From the NCBI RefSeq assembly GCF_030678915.1, contig NZ_JAUUTZ010000006.1, positions 159,417 to 223,416 of the forward strand: 64,000 nt of DNA. The letters are read 5' to 3'. The stretch is from Paracoccus wurundjeri (GTDB taxonomy: Bacteria > Pseudomonadota > Alphaproteobacteria > Rhodobacterales > Rhodobacteraceae). Of the stretch, positions 1 through 8,676 are shown in pieces. A program made the translations under genes and the position numbers. A model generated the notes under the pieces. The model saw only the letters and a program-made list of their open reading frames with translations. It was not told the DNA's origin and ran no database searches. Every line of letters starts with the position of its first letter. Position 1 is the stretch's first letter.

Positions 1-598
1 CCAGCATCGCATGAACCTTGCGCTCACCGGTATTCAACGCTCCGACCAGCGCCTTGATATCGCCGATATTCAGCGACGGCTTGCGCACATTGGTTTCCAT
101 GATCCGCAGGATCTGCTGATCGAATTCGCCCTCGCGCACCAGTTTCATCGGTGGAAAGCGCACCCCTTCCTGATGCACTTCGGTCAGGGAGCGCGACAAG
201 GATGCAGGAACCGCCCCACCCATATCGGTATTGTGGATATGCCCGCCGGTCCAGGCGACGATCTCTCCATCGGCGAAAACCGGTTTCCACAGATGGGTAT
301 CCGGCGCATGGGTCGCCACATGGCCAGAATAGGGATCATTGGTGAAGGCGACATCGCCGGGACGGTAATCGTCGATCATACCGATGGCGCGGCCATAGGT
401 CAGCCCCGGATACCATGTCGCGCCAAGTTCCATTGGAACGGCGAAAGTATCGCCCGCACGGTCCATCAGCATGACCGTGAAATCCTGCGTCTCCTTGACA
501 AAGGCCGAATGGGCGGTGCGGTGCAATGTATGGGCCATGTTCTCGGCGGCGGCGCGGGCGTGATTGGCCAGCACCTGAAGGGTCATCCTGTCATACAT
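1..598 (-). CDS. hyuB: Hydantoinase B / N-methylhydantoinase beta subunit (5' part only)
   Basis: Only the first 199 codons are present; the gene runs off the left edge of the window. The reading frame begins ATG at 598 (MYDRMTLQVLANHARAAAEN) and stays open to base 1. Residues around 95-130 (AFTNDPYSGHVATHAPDTH, then GGHIHNTDMGG) match the conserved N-terminal block of the HyuB/oxoprolinase B family, where His and Asp residues sit near the ATP-dependent amidohydrolase active site. It starts 5 nt after the hyuA stop, so the two are translationally linked. HyuA and HyuB normally form one ATP-dependent enzyme opening hydantoin-type or 5-oxoproline rings, or carboxylating ketones; which substrate applies here is unknown. 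Confidence 0.9.
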   Translation of the reverse strand, partial: MYDRMTLQVLANHARAAAENMAHTLHRTAHSAFVKETQDFTVMLMDRAGDTFAVPMELGATWYPGLTYGRAIGMIDDYRPGDVAFTNDPYSGHVATHAPDTHLWKPVFADGEIVAWTGGHIHNTDMGGAVPASLSRSLTEVHQEGVRFPPMKLVREGEFDQQILRIMETNVRKPSLNIGDIKALVGALNTGERKVHAML

Positions 599-603
599 CG
601 GCT

Positions 604-2655
604 TTACTCCGTAAAGGAAAGATGAATATTGAGATGGCGATCCACATGGGCCGATACGTGGTCGGGGATGGCAAAAGTCGTATCTTCCTGAACCACGACC
701 GCAGGACCGGCGAATGCCGCGCCTCCGGTCAGCAAGGCCCGCTCGAACAACGGAATCTCGCGGCGGCCATGCAGATGGATCGGCACGTGGCGCAACGGTT
801 CCGCCGGGGTGCTGGGGGCGTCACTTTGGGGAAAAGCCGGTTTTGGTCCCGCGCCTATGGCTGAAAGGCGCAGATTGATGATCTCGATCCGTCCGTCCGG
901 ATCATCGAAATCGTAAATCTGCCGATGCGTCGCATGAAAGGCCGAAGCGATCCGGGGCACGTCATCCAGCCAGGCGGGCTTCAATGCCACCTCTATCTCG
1001 TAGCTTTGTCCGGCATAGCGCATATCTGCGGACAGGCGAAGCTCGCTCGCCCCGTCATGCCCTTGCGCGGTCAGCCACCGCCGCCCTGCATTGCAAAGCT
1101 CCTGAAAGGCGCTTTGCAAACCCGACAGGGCAGCGGGATCGAGATCGGCAAAGACTGTGCGGATGAAATCGCCGCGCAGATCCGCCACCAATCCGCCAAG
1201 TGCCGAAACGACCCCCGGCCAGCGAGGCGCGATCACCCGGTTCATACCCAGTTCCCGTGCCAGGAATGCTCCCAGCATCGGTCCCCCACCGCCAAAAGGC
1301 ATCAACGCAAATTCCCGCAGATCGACCCCGGCCCGCGATGACAGTTTTTCCACCTCGACGAACATTTCGGAAATGGCGATGTCGAGAATGGCTTGCGCCG
1401 TCTCTTCGATCCCGCGCCCTAATCTCTTGGCCAGTTCCGCGACAGCCCGACGGGCCAACCCGATATCCATCCGCAACTGCCCATAGGCAAGCTCGGAATG
1501 CCCCAGCCAGCCGCAAACGGCCATCGCATCCGTCACCGTCGCACGCGTGCCCCCGCGCCCATAGCAGGCGGGACCGGGCTGAGAACCCGCCGATTCCGGT
1601 CCCACGCGCAATACACCCTGACCATCCACCGAAGCGATCGAGCCACCGCCGATCCCTATGGAACTGACCGAAACCGAGGGAATATGAAGCGGGAACTCCC
1701 CGATCAGTTCATCGCTGCCATACTGAACCTCGCCATCCACGATCAGCGCGAAATCCGCCGATGTCCCGCCGATATCCAGTGTCAGCACGCGCCTTTCGCC
1801 AGCCTGCCGCGCCAGCCACGCCGCGCCCATCACCCCCGAGGCCGTTCCGGAAAGCAACATCGATACGCAGTCGCGCCGCCCCTCACCCGCGCTCATCAAC
1901 CCGCCATTGGATTTGGTCAGCATCGCCCGCGCAGGAACACCGCGATCCTCCAACCGGGCTTCAAGGGCAGTCAGATAACCCGCCACCCGCGGATGAACAT
2001 AACCGTTCAGGATCGCGGTCGAGCTGCGCTCGTATTCGCGGATCACGGGCCAAACTTCCGCAGAGGTGAAAACGAAAAGCTCCGGCGCTTCGGCCTCGAT
2101 CATCGCCTTGACCGCGGCCTCCTGCCCGCCATCGCGCCAGCTATGCAGCAGCGCCACGATGATCCCCTCGGCGCCGGTCTCTTTTGCACGCGCCACCGCT
2201 TCGGCCACCACTGCCGAATCCGCGCGCGGACTTTCGCTGCCATCGGCGCGCTGCCGGATCGGGATGCCGAAAATCCTGTCACGCGGGATCAGCGGCTCGG
2301 GGCGGTGACAGAACAGCGAATACATGTCGGGCATGCGCAGCCGCGCCAGTTCGATCACATCCTCGAAGCCTGCATTGGTGATCATGGCCAGTTTCGCGCC
2401 CCTGCGTTGCAGGATCGTATTGATACCAACGGTGGTACCGTGCACGAAACGGCTGACCTGTGCAGGGTCCAGCCCCTCGCGCTCGGCCAGAAGATCCAAT
2501 CCGGTCAGCAGTTCCGCTCCGGGATCATCCGGTGATGTCAGCACCTTGAGCGAAGCGACCCGTCCCGAACGCGTCTCGAGCGCGCAGAAATCCATGAAGG
2601 TGCCGCCGATATCGACACCAATCTTCCAGTCAGCAAGCGGGGCGCTGCCATCCAT
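604..2655 (-). CDS. hyuA: Hydantoinase A / N-methylhydantoinase alpha subunit
   Basis: A 683-residue protein of normal length for the HyuA/oxoprolinase A family. Residues 13-22 contain the ATPase-fold phosphate loop DIGGTFMD, followed by HGTTVGINTILQRRG near 90, the second phosphate-binding segment DIGGTSADFAL near 295, and FGGGGPM near 455. With HyuB it should form a cytoplasmic ATP-dependent amidohydrolase (hydantoin, N-methylhydantoin or 5-oxoproline class) or, less likely, a ketone carboxylase subunit. The ATG at 2655 is preceded by an AGGACGGA ribosome site. hyuB follows after 5 nt, and a LysR gene lies 93 nt upstream on the same strand. Two dyads occupy the leader. Confidence 0.92.
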   Translation of the reverse strand: MDGSAPLADWKIGVDIGGTFMDFCALETRSGRVASLKVLTSPDDPGAELLTGLDLLAEREGLDPAQVSRFVHGTTVGINTILQRRGAKLAMITNAGFEDVIELARLRMPDMYSLFCHRPEPLIPRDRIFGIPIRQRADGSESPRADSAVVAEAVARAKETGAEGIIVALLHSWRDGGQEAAVKAMIEAEAPELFVFTSAEVWPVIREYERSSTAILNGYVHPRVAGYLTALEARLEDRGVPARAMLTKSNGGLMSAGEGRRDCVSMLLSGTASGVMGAAWLARQAGERRVLTLDIGGTSADFALIVDGEVQYGSDELIGEFPLHIPSVSVSSIGIGGGSIASVDGQGVLRVGPESAGSQPGPACYGRGGTRATVTDAMAVCGWLGHSELAYGQLRMDIGLARRAVAELAKRLGRGIEETAQAILDIAISEMFVEVEKLSSRAGVDLREFALMPFGGGGPMLGAFLARELGMNRVIAPRWPGVVSALGGLVADLRGDFIRTVFADLDPAALSGLQSAFQELCNAGRRWLTAQGHDGASELRLSADMRYAGQSYEIEVALKPAWLDDVPRIASAFHATHRQIYDFDDPDGRIEIINLRLSAIGAGPKPAFPQSDAPSTPAEPLRHVPIHLHGRREIPLFERALLTGGAAFAGPAVVVQEDTTFAIPDHVSAHVDRHLNIHLSFTE

Positions 2656-2668
2656 GAGAATCCGTCCT

Positions 2669-2689
2669 TTCCTGATCCGTTGTCAGGAA
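2669..2689 (-). repeat. Inverted repeat in the hyuA leader, next to the ribosome site
   Basis: TTCCTGA at 2669-2675 and TCAGGAA at 2683-2689 form a perfect 7-bp dyad with a 7-nt loop, ending about 13 nt before the hyuA start and just upstream of its Shine-Dalgarno. It could be an RNA hairpin affecting translation or a protein-binding dyad. No U tract follows, so it is not a typical terminator. Confidence 0.4.
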
Positions 2690-2720
2690 CCGAGCAGAAA
2701 CCGTCTTTCAGGTCCAAGAC

Positions 2721-2737
2721 GCATTGCATGGCAATGC
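2721..2737. promoter_or_regulatory. Inverted repeat upstream of hyuA, possible operator
   Basis: GCATTGC (2721-2727), a 3-nt spacer, and GCAATGC (2731-2737) form a perfect 7-bp dyad 66-82 nt upstream of the hyuA start and just downstream of the lysR stop. Position and symmetry fit a regulator operator. It is not a clean T-N11-A LysR box, so assignment to the adjacent LysR protein is inference. Confidence 0.4.
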
Positions 2738-2748
2738 ATAAGGTGAAC

Positions 2749-3633
2749 TTATGGAGATACCGGCGAGACGGCCAGCAAATGGGTACGGATAACCTGTTCG
2801 GCCCGCGACAGCACCTTGCCGCGCAGGCTCAGCAACGACAGTGGCAAGGATGGGCTGTTCAGCAATGGCCGCAGGACGATACCGGGAAACTGCGCCCAGG
2901 GCAGCAGCGAATCCACGACCGCGACACCAAGCTTCGCCGCAACGAATCCTGCCGCCGAAATCGAAGAATCGATCTCGATCCGAGGCACGAAACCAAAGCC
3001 TTCCCGTTGTGCGGCAGCCTCCAGCTCATCGTAAGGCCGGGTCATGCTGCGATAGGAAATCACCACCTCGTCAACCAGATCGGCAAAACTCAGTTTTTCC
3101 ATCCCGGTCAGCGGATGATCTTCTGGCAGCAGGCAGCAGAAGGACGTATGACCCAGCCGCTCGACCGCTATATCGGGTGGCAGGTGATCGTCCAGCGCCA
3201 GTGCAAGTGCGGCATCGCCCGCGCGCAGCATCTCGACCATCGCGGCAATCGGCGCAACATGGGTGCGCAGCAATATATCCGGATGGTTTTGACGGAACGC
3301 GGCCACAGCTTGCGGCAAGAGCGACATGGCCGGTGGCGGAGATGCCGCGATCCGCACCAGGCCCGCGCGCCCCAGTCGCAAATCCGAGGTCTTGCGCCGC
3401 AAGCCTTCAAGTCCCGAAAACAGCCGCTCCGCCTCGGGGTAAAGCTCCAATGCCTCGGGTGTCGCCCGCAAACGGCCCTTTTCCCGGTCGAACAAGGCGA
3501 AACCCAGTTCATCCTCGGCATGGATCAGGATCTGACTCAAGGCGGGCTGCGAGATATTCAGCAGCCGTGCCGCCCCGGTTACCGTCCCCGCCCGCATCAC
3601 GGCGGTAAATACTTCAAGCTGACGTGCGCGCAT
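2749..3633 (-). CDS. LysR-family transcriptional regulator
   Basis: A 294-residue LysR-type regulator. Residues 1-65 form the winged helix-turn-helix (MRARQLEVFTAVMRAGTVTG, then AARLLNISQPALSQIL), followed by a periplasmic-binding-like effector domain starting near residue 90 (GLVRIAASPPPAMSLLPQA). The start is the ATG at 3633; an in-frame extension to 4227 exists but is antisense to the next gene and has no regulator homology. The gene diverges from the DAO oxidoreductase at 3743 (109-nt shared promoter region) and precedes hyuAB on its own strand, so it is the likely regulator of one or both. The ligand is unknown. Confidence 0.92.
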   Translation of the reverse strand: MRARQLEVFTAVMRAGTVTGAARLLNISQPALSQILIHAEDELGFALFDREKGRLRATPEALELYPEAERLFSGLEGLRRKTSDLRLGRAGLVRIAASPPPAMSLLPQAVAAFRQNHPDILLRTHVAPIAAMVEMLRAGDAALALALDDHLPPDIAVERLGHTSFCCLLPEDHPLTGMEKLSFADLVDEVVISYRSMTRPYDELEAAAQREGFGFVPRIEIDSSISAAGFVAAKLGVAVVDSLLPWAQFPGIVLRPLLNSPSLPLSLLSLRGKVLSRAEQVIRTHLLAVSPVSP

Positions 3634-3742
3634 ATCGCCTCCATAGGCCGGACTTATAGGATGCCTCGTTTCTCGTCTTTGACGCAAGCGGGGTCGCAGC
3701 GTTCTGATAGCGAAAGGACAAAGACATGCGAAAGGCGGCGGA

Positions 3743-4849
3743 ATGGATATAATCGTCCTTGGCGGCGGATTGATGGGAACGGCATCGGCCTTTTTCCTTG
3801 CGCGGCGCGGCCTGAAGGTCACGCTGATCGAGCGCCGCCGCATCGGCGCAGGCGCGACCGTCGCCTCTTTCGGGAATATCCGCCGCAGTGGACGGCATCT
3901 GTCACAACTGCCTCTTGCGCATCGCTCGCTGACGCTGTGGAAGCAAAGCGAAGCACTGTTGGGCCGGGATGTCGAGTTTCGCCCAACCGGCCATCTGCGC
4001 CTGATCTTTGACGAGCAGGGGCTGGCCGATATGCGGCATTTCGCCGACAAAGCCCGCGCTTGGGGGCTTGAACTCGAAGAATTGGAGCCTGCCCAGATTC
4101 GCCGCCGCTTTCCCGGCCTTGGCCCTGACGCGATCGCCGCCTCCTTTTCGCCCGATGACGGTTCCGCCAATCCACGGCTCGTCAGCCCCGCCTTTGCCGC
4201 CGCCGCCGCAGCAGCAGGTGCGAACATCGTGGATCAGGCGCCGGTTCGTGCCATATCCCTCAGCGATTCCGGCTTCACCGCCGAAACCGACCGGGGCCGG
4301 TTCGACGCCACCATGCTGTTGAACTGCGCCGGGGCATGGGGCGCAGAAATCGCCGCACAGTTCCGTGAGCCGGTACCGCTGGCCGCTTACGGCCCGCAGA
4401 TGGCCGTCACCGAACCGCTGCCACATCGGATCCTGCCTGTCGTGGGTATGTGGTCGCGCGCTCATGGCGCTTATCTGCGGCAGGTGGAGCGAGGCAATGT
4501 CGTTTTCGGCGGCGCGGTCGAGCGTGTTCCGGTCGACCCCGGTCCCGGCCATGCGCGAGCGGATCCGGCGCGACTGCCCGAACAGCTTCACGCCGTGCTG
4601 CGCCTGGCACCCGCCTTGCGGGACGTGACGGTGATCCGCCAATGGTCGGGCTGCGAAGGCTATGTCGGTGACGGATTGCCGGTCATGGGCGCCTCGGCCA
4701 CGACCCCGGGGCTGTTTCACGCTTTCGGCTTCTGCGGACACGGATTTCAGCTTGGCCCCGGTGTCGGCGACGCCATGGCGGAATTGATCGCCACCGGCAA
4801 TTGCGAAACTCCGCTGAAGCCCTTTGGCATCGCGCGTTTCGCAGCATGA
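3743..4849 (+). CDS. FAD-dependent oxidoreductase, DAO family
   Basis: A 368-residue DAO-superfamily flavoprotein (D-amino acid oxidase / glycine-sarcosine oxidase class). The N-terminus carries the Rossmann dinucleotide-binding motif GGGLMG at residues 7-12 and an acidic residue after the second strand (VTLIER). The C-terminus has the FAD-contacting segment GFCGHGFQLGPGVG. It should oxidise a C-N bond of an amino acid or secondary amine in the cytoplasm or at the membrane face. It diverges from the LysR gene and converges on a second DAO gene. No membrane segment or covalent flavin motif is evident. The precise substrate cannot be assigned. Confidence 0.85.
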   Translation: MDIIVLGGGLMGTASAFFLARRGLKVTLIERRRIGAGATVASFGNIRRSGRHLSQLPLAHRSLTLWKQSEALLGRDVEFRPTGHLRLIFDEQGLADMRHFADKARAWGLELEELEPAQIRRRFPGLGPDAIAASFSPDDGSANPRLVSPAFAAAAAAAGANIVDQAPVRAISLSDSGFTAETDRGRFDATMLLNCAGAWGAEIAAQFREPVPLAAYGPQMAVTEPLPHRILPVVGMWSRAHGAYLRQVERGNVVFGGAVERVPVDPGPGHARADPARLPEQLHAVLRLAPALRDVTVIRQWSGCEGYVGDGLPVMGASATTPGLFHAFGFCGHGFQLGPGVGDAMAELIATGNCETPLKPFGIARFAA

Positions 4850-4883
4850 ATCCGCATCGCGCCACAACAGGTCGGGAACATCT

Positions 4884-4919
4884 CCACCCGTTCTTCCTTA
4901 CCCGAATATCCGGGTGGGA
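4884..4919 (-). repeat. Intergenic repeat of the Rhodobacterales type, copy 1 (degenerate)
   Basis: Read on the minus strand, a GGATATTCGGGTAAGGAAGAA core follows a GC-rich part. The ends CCACCCG (4884-4890) and CGGGTGG (4911-4917) pair over 7 bp; an inner ACCCG/CGGGT dyad is an alternative fold. It lies between two converging 3' ends. It matches the copies at 29536 and 63842 in layout (GC-rich segment, GG-TATT core, AAGAAGAA-like tail) but has more changes. Confidence 0.45.
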
Positions 4920-5022
4920 TTTCCGGTTCCTCCACCATTGCGTCAAAAACCCTTCGACATGCTACGCCGCCAGTCGTGGCAGAACCCACAGAACCCGCAT
5001 TTTCGGCCGACCAAAACAGGCT

Positions 5023-6351
5023 CTAGAAATCGGCAACCTGTCCCCACTGTCCTTTGCCGAACCGGGCAAGGCGGTACTGCGCGGTCCCGGTGATCGGCTC
5101 GCGACCAAGGACCAGATCGGCGGTCAGATGGCCCACCCCCGGCCCGATCCCGAAGCCATGCCCCGACAAACCCGCCGCCAGCACCAGTCCCGGCAGGCCG
5201 ATATCCGCGTCGATCACGGGCACACCATCGGGCGTGCTGTCGATAAAGCCCGCCCATTGCGCCTGCACGGGCAAAGGCTTCAGCTCGGGCAGCAACCGAT
5301 GCGCGCGGGACAGGGTTTCGTTCAGCAGCCGCGCCGAGGGGCGCGGATCGAGGACGCGCATCCGCTCCATCGGGGTTTCCCGGTCCAGCCGCCATATGCG
5401 GCGGGTTTCGAAACCGGCGCGCCACGCCTGCAACCCGCCCGGCGCGAGCGAGCGCCAGCGTTTTGCGAACATCGGCAGGAAATGCCGCGCCCCACGCAAC
5501 GCCCCGGGTGTGGGATCAAGATTGGCCCGCCCGGAAATCGCCAGAGTATGCCCGCCATCGCCGCGGCGGGTGACGGACACGGCTGCGGTATGCAGCGCGG
5601 GCGGCAGCCCTTCGGCACCTGGCGCGACCGAAAGGATCGAACTGCGCACCGCGGCCTGCGGAAACTCAATCCCGAGTTGATGAAGAAAACTTCCGGCCCA
5701 GGCTCCGCCCGCAATGATCGCATTCCGGGTGCGGATCGTGCCCCGTTCGGTGACAACACCGGAAACCGCGCCGCCGGACGTCTCGATCCCGCGCGCAGCG
5801 CAAGATTGCAGAACCACACCGCCATGCCGGACCACCCCCTGAGCGATCAAAGGCGCGGCCCGAGACGGATCGGCAATGCCATCGCTTGGCGACCAGACCC
5901 CGCCTTTCCAGCCTTTCCCGGTCGCCCCCGCCCGCTCGGCGGCTTCGGCGGAACCAAGCATACGGGTATCGACCCCTTCGCCACGGGCGAAGCGACCCCA
6001 TTTCGCCCAGCCTTCGATCTCGGATTCGTCCTCGGAAAGATACAGCAATCCGCAGCGCCGGAAGCCCAGATCCATGCCGGTATCCGCCGTGATCTCTTCC
6101 CACAATTCAAGGCTGCGGGTGGAAAGCGGCAATTCGCGTGCATCCCGGTTCTGCTGCCGGCACCAGCCCCAGTTGCGGCTGGATTGCTCGGCCCCGACAC
6201 GGCCCTTTTCCAGCAGCACGACCCGCTGCCCGGCCCGAGCCAGCCAATAGGCCGCGCAGGTGCCGGTGATTCCCGCTCCGATTACGACAGAATCGGCCTC
6301 GGCAGGAAATTCGCTGACTGCAGTATCGATATGCAGAAGGGGCGCAGGCAT
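5023..6351 (-). CDS. FAD-dependent oxidoreductase, DAO family (amine or amino acid oxidase type)
   Basis: A 442-residue flavoprotein. The FAD Rossmann motif GAGITG is at residues 25-30, followed by RVVLLEKGRVGAEQSSRNWG, which is typical of gamma-glutamylputrescine oxidase/sarcosine oxidase relatives; the C-terminal FAD motif is LSGHGFGIGPGVGHL. The start at 6351 is chosen over an in-frame ATG at 6444 because GGAG lies 8 nt upstream and the extra 31 residues are unlike the family. It diverges from the Lrp/AsnC gene, the usual arrangement for an amino acid oxidase and its own regulator. The reaction is probably oxidative deamination of an amine or amino acid; the substrate is unassigned. Confidence 0.87.
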   Translation of the reverse strand: MPAPLLHIDTAVSEFPAEADSVVIGAGITGTCAAYWLARAGQRVVLLEKGRVGAEQSSRNWGWCRQQNRDARELPLSTRSLELWEEITADTGMDLGFRRCGLLYLSEDESEIEGWAKWGRFARGEGVDTRMLGSAEAAERAGATGKGWKGGVWSPSDGIADPSRAAPLIAQGVVRHGGVVLQSCAARGIETSGGAVSGVVTERGTIRTRNAIIAGGAWAGSFLHQLGIEFPQAAVRSSILSVAPGAEGLPPALHTAAVSVTRRGDGGHTLAISGRANLDPTPGALRGARHFLPMFAKRWRSLAPGGLQAWRAGFETRRIWRLDRETPMERMRVLDPRPSARLLNETLSRAHRLLPELKPLPVQAQWAGFIDSTPDGVPVIDADIGLPGLVLAAGLSGHGFGIGPGVGHLTADLVLGREPITGTAQYRLARFGKGQWGQVADF

Positions 6352-6435
6352 GAAGATCTCCGGTCTTTTCCCAAACCATACCCGGCCCGGATCAAAGCTA
6401 TCTGCCGGACAATTGGCAAAAGACAGCATTTCATG

Positions 6436-6465
6436 TTGAAGCATGTTGACCAGACAGGGTTATAC
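6436..6465 (+). promoter_or_regulatory. Candidate promoter of the Lrp/AsnC gene, with direct repeats over the -35
   Basis: TTGAAG at 6436-6441 and TTATAC at 6460-6465 are spaced by 18 nt and resemble a housekeeping promoter facing the regulator gene. The 8-mer CATGTTGA occurs twice (6432-6439 and 6442-6449), start to start 10 bp, one helical turn. This suits an Lrp-type oligomer binding one face of the DNA and repressing itself, while controlling the divergent oxidase. The promoter call is inference from consensus only. Confidence 0.35.
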
Positions 6466-6512
6466 CTCTTTCACAAGAGTTCCGCGCCCGGATGGATCGA
6501 AGGAGCGAAACG

Positions 6513-7007
6513 ATGAACACCCGCCTGAAACTGGACCGGATCGATGTCAGGATACTTGCCGAATTGCAGCGCAACGGGCGGATCACCAATGTCGAACTGG
6601 CCGAACTCGTGCATCTGTCGCCCTCGCCCTGCCTGATGCGGGTCAAGAAATTGCAGAAGGCGGGATATATCGCCGGTTATTCAGCCCAGATCGACATTGC
6701 CAAGCTGGGCGAGACATTGACAGTCTTTACCGAGTTCACACTCAGGAATCACCGCCAGATCGACTTCGCCCGCTTTCAGGAGGCGCTGGAGAAGATCGAC
6801 AGTTGCGTCGAATGCCATCTGATCTCGGGCGGTTACGATTACTTGGTGAAATTCGTCACGGCGGGCATTGTCGATTACCAGACCATCATCGAGGCCCTGA
6901 TCGACCGCGAAATCGGAATCGACCGTTATTTCAGCTATGTCGTGATCAAATCGCCCTTCGTCAAAACGCAGCTTCCCCTGACCCGGCTGTTCGCCGACAG
7001 GGAATAG
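6513..7007 (+). CDS. Lrp/AsnC-family transcriptional regulator
   Basis: A 164-residue Lrp/AsnC regulator. Residues 1-60 hold the helix-turn-helix (LDRIDVRILAELQRNGRITN, then VELAELVHLSPSPCLMRVKK); residues 70-150 hold the RAM ligand-binding domain, including the CHLISGGYDYLVKF segment. The start at 6513 has AGGAG 8 nt upstream and is preferred to the GTG-like extension at 6492. It diverges from the DAO oxidoreductase at 6351 and converges on the ABC transporter ATPase. By family habit it senses an amino acid and controls its neighbour; that is inference. Confidence 0.93.
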   Translation: MNTRLKLDRIDVRILAELQRNGRITNVELAELVHLSPSPCLMRVKKLQKAGYIAGYSAQIDIAKLGETLTVFTEFTLRNHRQIDFARFQEALEKIDSCVECHLISGGYDYLVKFVTAGIVDYQTIIEALIDREIGIDRYFSYVVIKSPFVKTQLPLTRLFADRE

Positions 7008-7011
7008 CCGC

Positions 7012-8676
7012 CTATCTATGCGCGAAGGCCGCAACCAGTTCCGGGTCCTGCTCGAGCCCGGACAGCCAGCCGGTATCGAGTTGCGGAACCGAGGAAATCA
7101 GCAGCCGCGAATAGGGATGCGCCGCCTCGGCAGACATCCGTGCGACGGGCAATGCCTCGACCACCTCGCCCTTGTACATCACCAGCACATCATCGCAGAT
7201 CGCCTCGACCGTCGACAGATCGTGACTGATGAACATGTAGCTCAGGCCCAGTTCGCGCTGCAGTTCCTTGAGCAGTTCCAGGATTGCAGCCGCAACCACG
7301 GTATCCAGCGCCGAGGTGATCTCATCGCACAGGATCAGTTCCGGCTCGGCGGCAAGCGCACGTGCCAGATTGACCCGCTGTTTCTGTCCGCCCGACAGTT
7401 CTGACGGAAGCCGGTGGCGCAGGGCGGCAGGCAGATGGACCATATCCAGAAGCTCCGCCACCCGCGCGTCGCACTTTGCTCCACGCAACCCATGATAGAA
7501 GGTCAGCGGACGCGCAATGATCGCCCCGACGGAATGAGCGGGGTTCAACGCCGTATCGGCAAGCTGGAATACAATCTGCGCGCGCCGCAGATCCTCCTTG
7601 CTGCGGGCATGCAACGCAGGCTCCAGCTTCCGGTCGTCAAGATGAACCGAACCGCGATAGGCCGGAAGAATACCCGCGATCGCCCGCGCCAGGGTCGATT
7701 TTCCCGAACCGCTTTCGCCGATTACGCCCAGATTGCGGCCGCGCTCCAACCGGAAATTCACATTCTTCAGCACTTTCGCCACAGGCTCGCCATTCCTGAT
7801 CGCGCCGTAACCGGCGCTTAGCCCGCGAACCTCCAGGATCGGCTTTCGCTCGACCTCCTCCCCGATTCCGGCAGGGACATGCGGTACCGGTTCGAAAGCG
7901 GCCAGAAGTTCCCTGGTATAGGGATGGGCGGGCGCGTTCAGGATTTGCTTGGTCGTGCCCACCTCCTGAATCTCACCCTCTTTCAGGACCACGATCCGAT
8001 CCGCGATCTGCGCAACGACAGCGAGATCATGGCTGACATAGACCCCGGACATTCCGGTCTTCTCCATCACGGAACGAAAAGCGCGCAATACCTCGATCTG
8101 AGTGGTCACATCCAGCGCGGTGGTCGGCTCGTCGAAGATCACCAGCCTTGGATCGCCGATCAGTGCCATCGCAGCCGACAGCCGCTGCAACTGCCCGCCC
8201 GAGACCTGATGCGGGTAACGCTGACCGATATGATCGGGATCGGGCAGCGCAAGTGCCCGGAACAGCGTGCGGGCGCGGGATTCGGCCTCGGTGCGCGGCA
8301 TCAACTTATGGATGGCGGTGATTTCGATGACCTGATCCATGATCCGCTTGGACGGATTGAAGGCCGCCGCCGCCGATTGCGGCACATAGGACACTTCGGT
8401 TCCGCGTAACCCGGCACGGCCCGCCTCGGACATGGCCGTGACGTCATGCGTTCCAACGCGGATATTCCCGCCATCGATGCTGCATCCGCTGCGGGCATGG
8501 CCCATCAATGACAAGGCGATGGTTGTCTTGCCCGAGCCGGATTCCCCGATCAGTGCAAGAATTTCGCCCGGCGCGATGTCGAAACTGACACCCCGGATGA
8601 TCTCGACCTTGCGGCCCGCATCGGTAACGGCGCCGATCCTGAGATCGCGGACGGAAACAAGCGGGGATTCAGTCAT
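7012..8676 (-). CDS. Peptide/opine ABC transporter, fused double ATP-binding subunit
   Basis: A 554-residue protein with two ATP-binding cassettes in tandem, equivalent to fused DppD and DppF. Cassette 1 has Walker [10 protein letters not shown] at 44-52, signature [13 protein letters not shown] and Walker [13 protein letters not shown]. Cassette 2 (from about residue 280) has [28 protein letters not shown] and [12 protein letters not shown], where Ile replaces the usual Pro after DE. It energises the two permeases encoded just upstream; its ATG at 8676 overlaps the permease stop (TGATG). An upstream in-frame extension to 8826 lies inside the permease gene and is rejected. It is the last gene of a leftward operon that starts at or before the binding protein. 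Confidence 0.93.
   Translation of the reverse strand: MTESPLVSVRDLRIGAVTDAGRKVEIIRGVSFDIAPGEILALIGESGSGKTTIALSLMGHARSGCSIDGGNIRVGTHDVTAMSEAGRAGLRGTEVSYVPQSAAAAFNPSKRIMDQVIEITAIHKLMPRTEAESRARTLFRALALPDPDHIGQRYPHQVSGGQLQRLSAAMALIGDPRLVIFDEPTTALDVTTQIEVLRAFRSVMEKTGMSGVYVSHDLAVVAQIADRIVVLKEGEIQEVGTTKQILNAPAHPYTRELLAAFEPVPHVPAGIGEEVERKPILEVRGLSAGYGAIRNGEPVAKVLKNVNFRLERGRNLGVIGESGSGKSTLARAIAGILPAYRGSVHLDDRKLEPALHARSKEDLRRAQIVFQLADTALNPAHSVGAIIARPLTFYHGLRGAKCDARVAELLDMVHLPAALRHRLPSELSGGQKQRVNLARALAAEPELILCDEITSALDTVVAAAILELLKELQRELGLSYMFISHDLSTVEAICDDVLVMYKGEVVEALPVARMSAEAAHPYSRLLISSVPQLDTGWLSGLEQDPELVAAFAHR

Noticed and set aside
11..625. 204-codon plus-strand frame at the left edge
   Set aside because: Antisense to hyuB, whose minus-strand translation matches the hydantoinase B family.
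2680..4011. 443-codon plus-strand frame over lysR
   Set aside because: Antisense shadow of the LysR gene and out of frame with the DAO gene it runs into.
4801..6516. 571-codon plus-strand frame over the second DAO oxidoreductase
   Set aside because: Antisense shadow; the minus strand encodes a complete flavoprotein with motifs at both ends.
7012..8676. Fused ATPase as an assembly fusion of two genes
   Set aside because: Both cassettes are complete in one frame, the linker is natural, and fused DppD-DppF proteins are common in this family.
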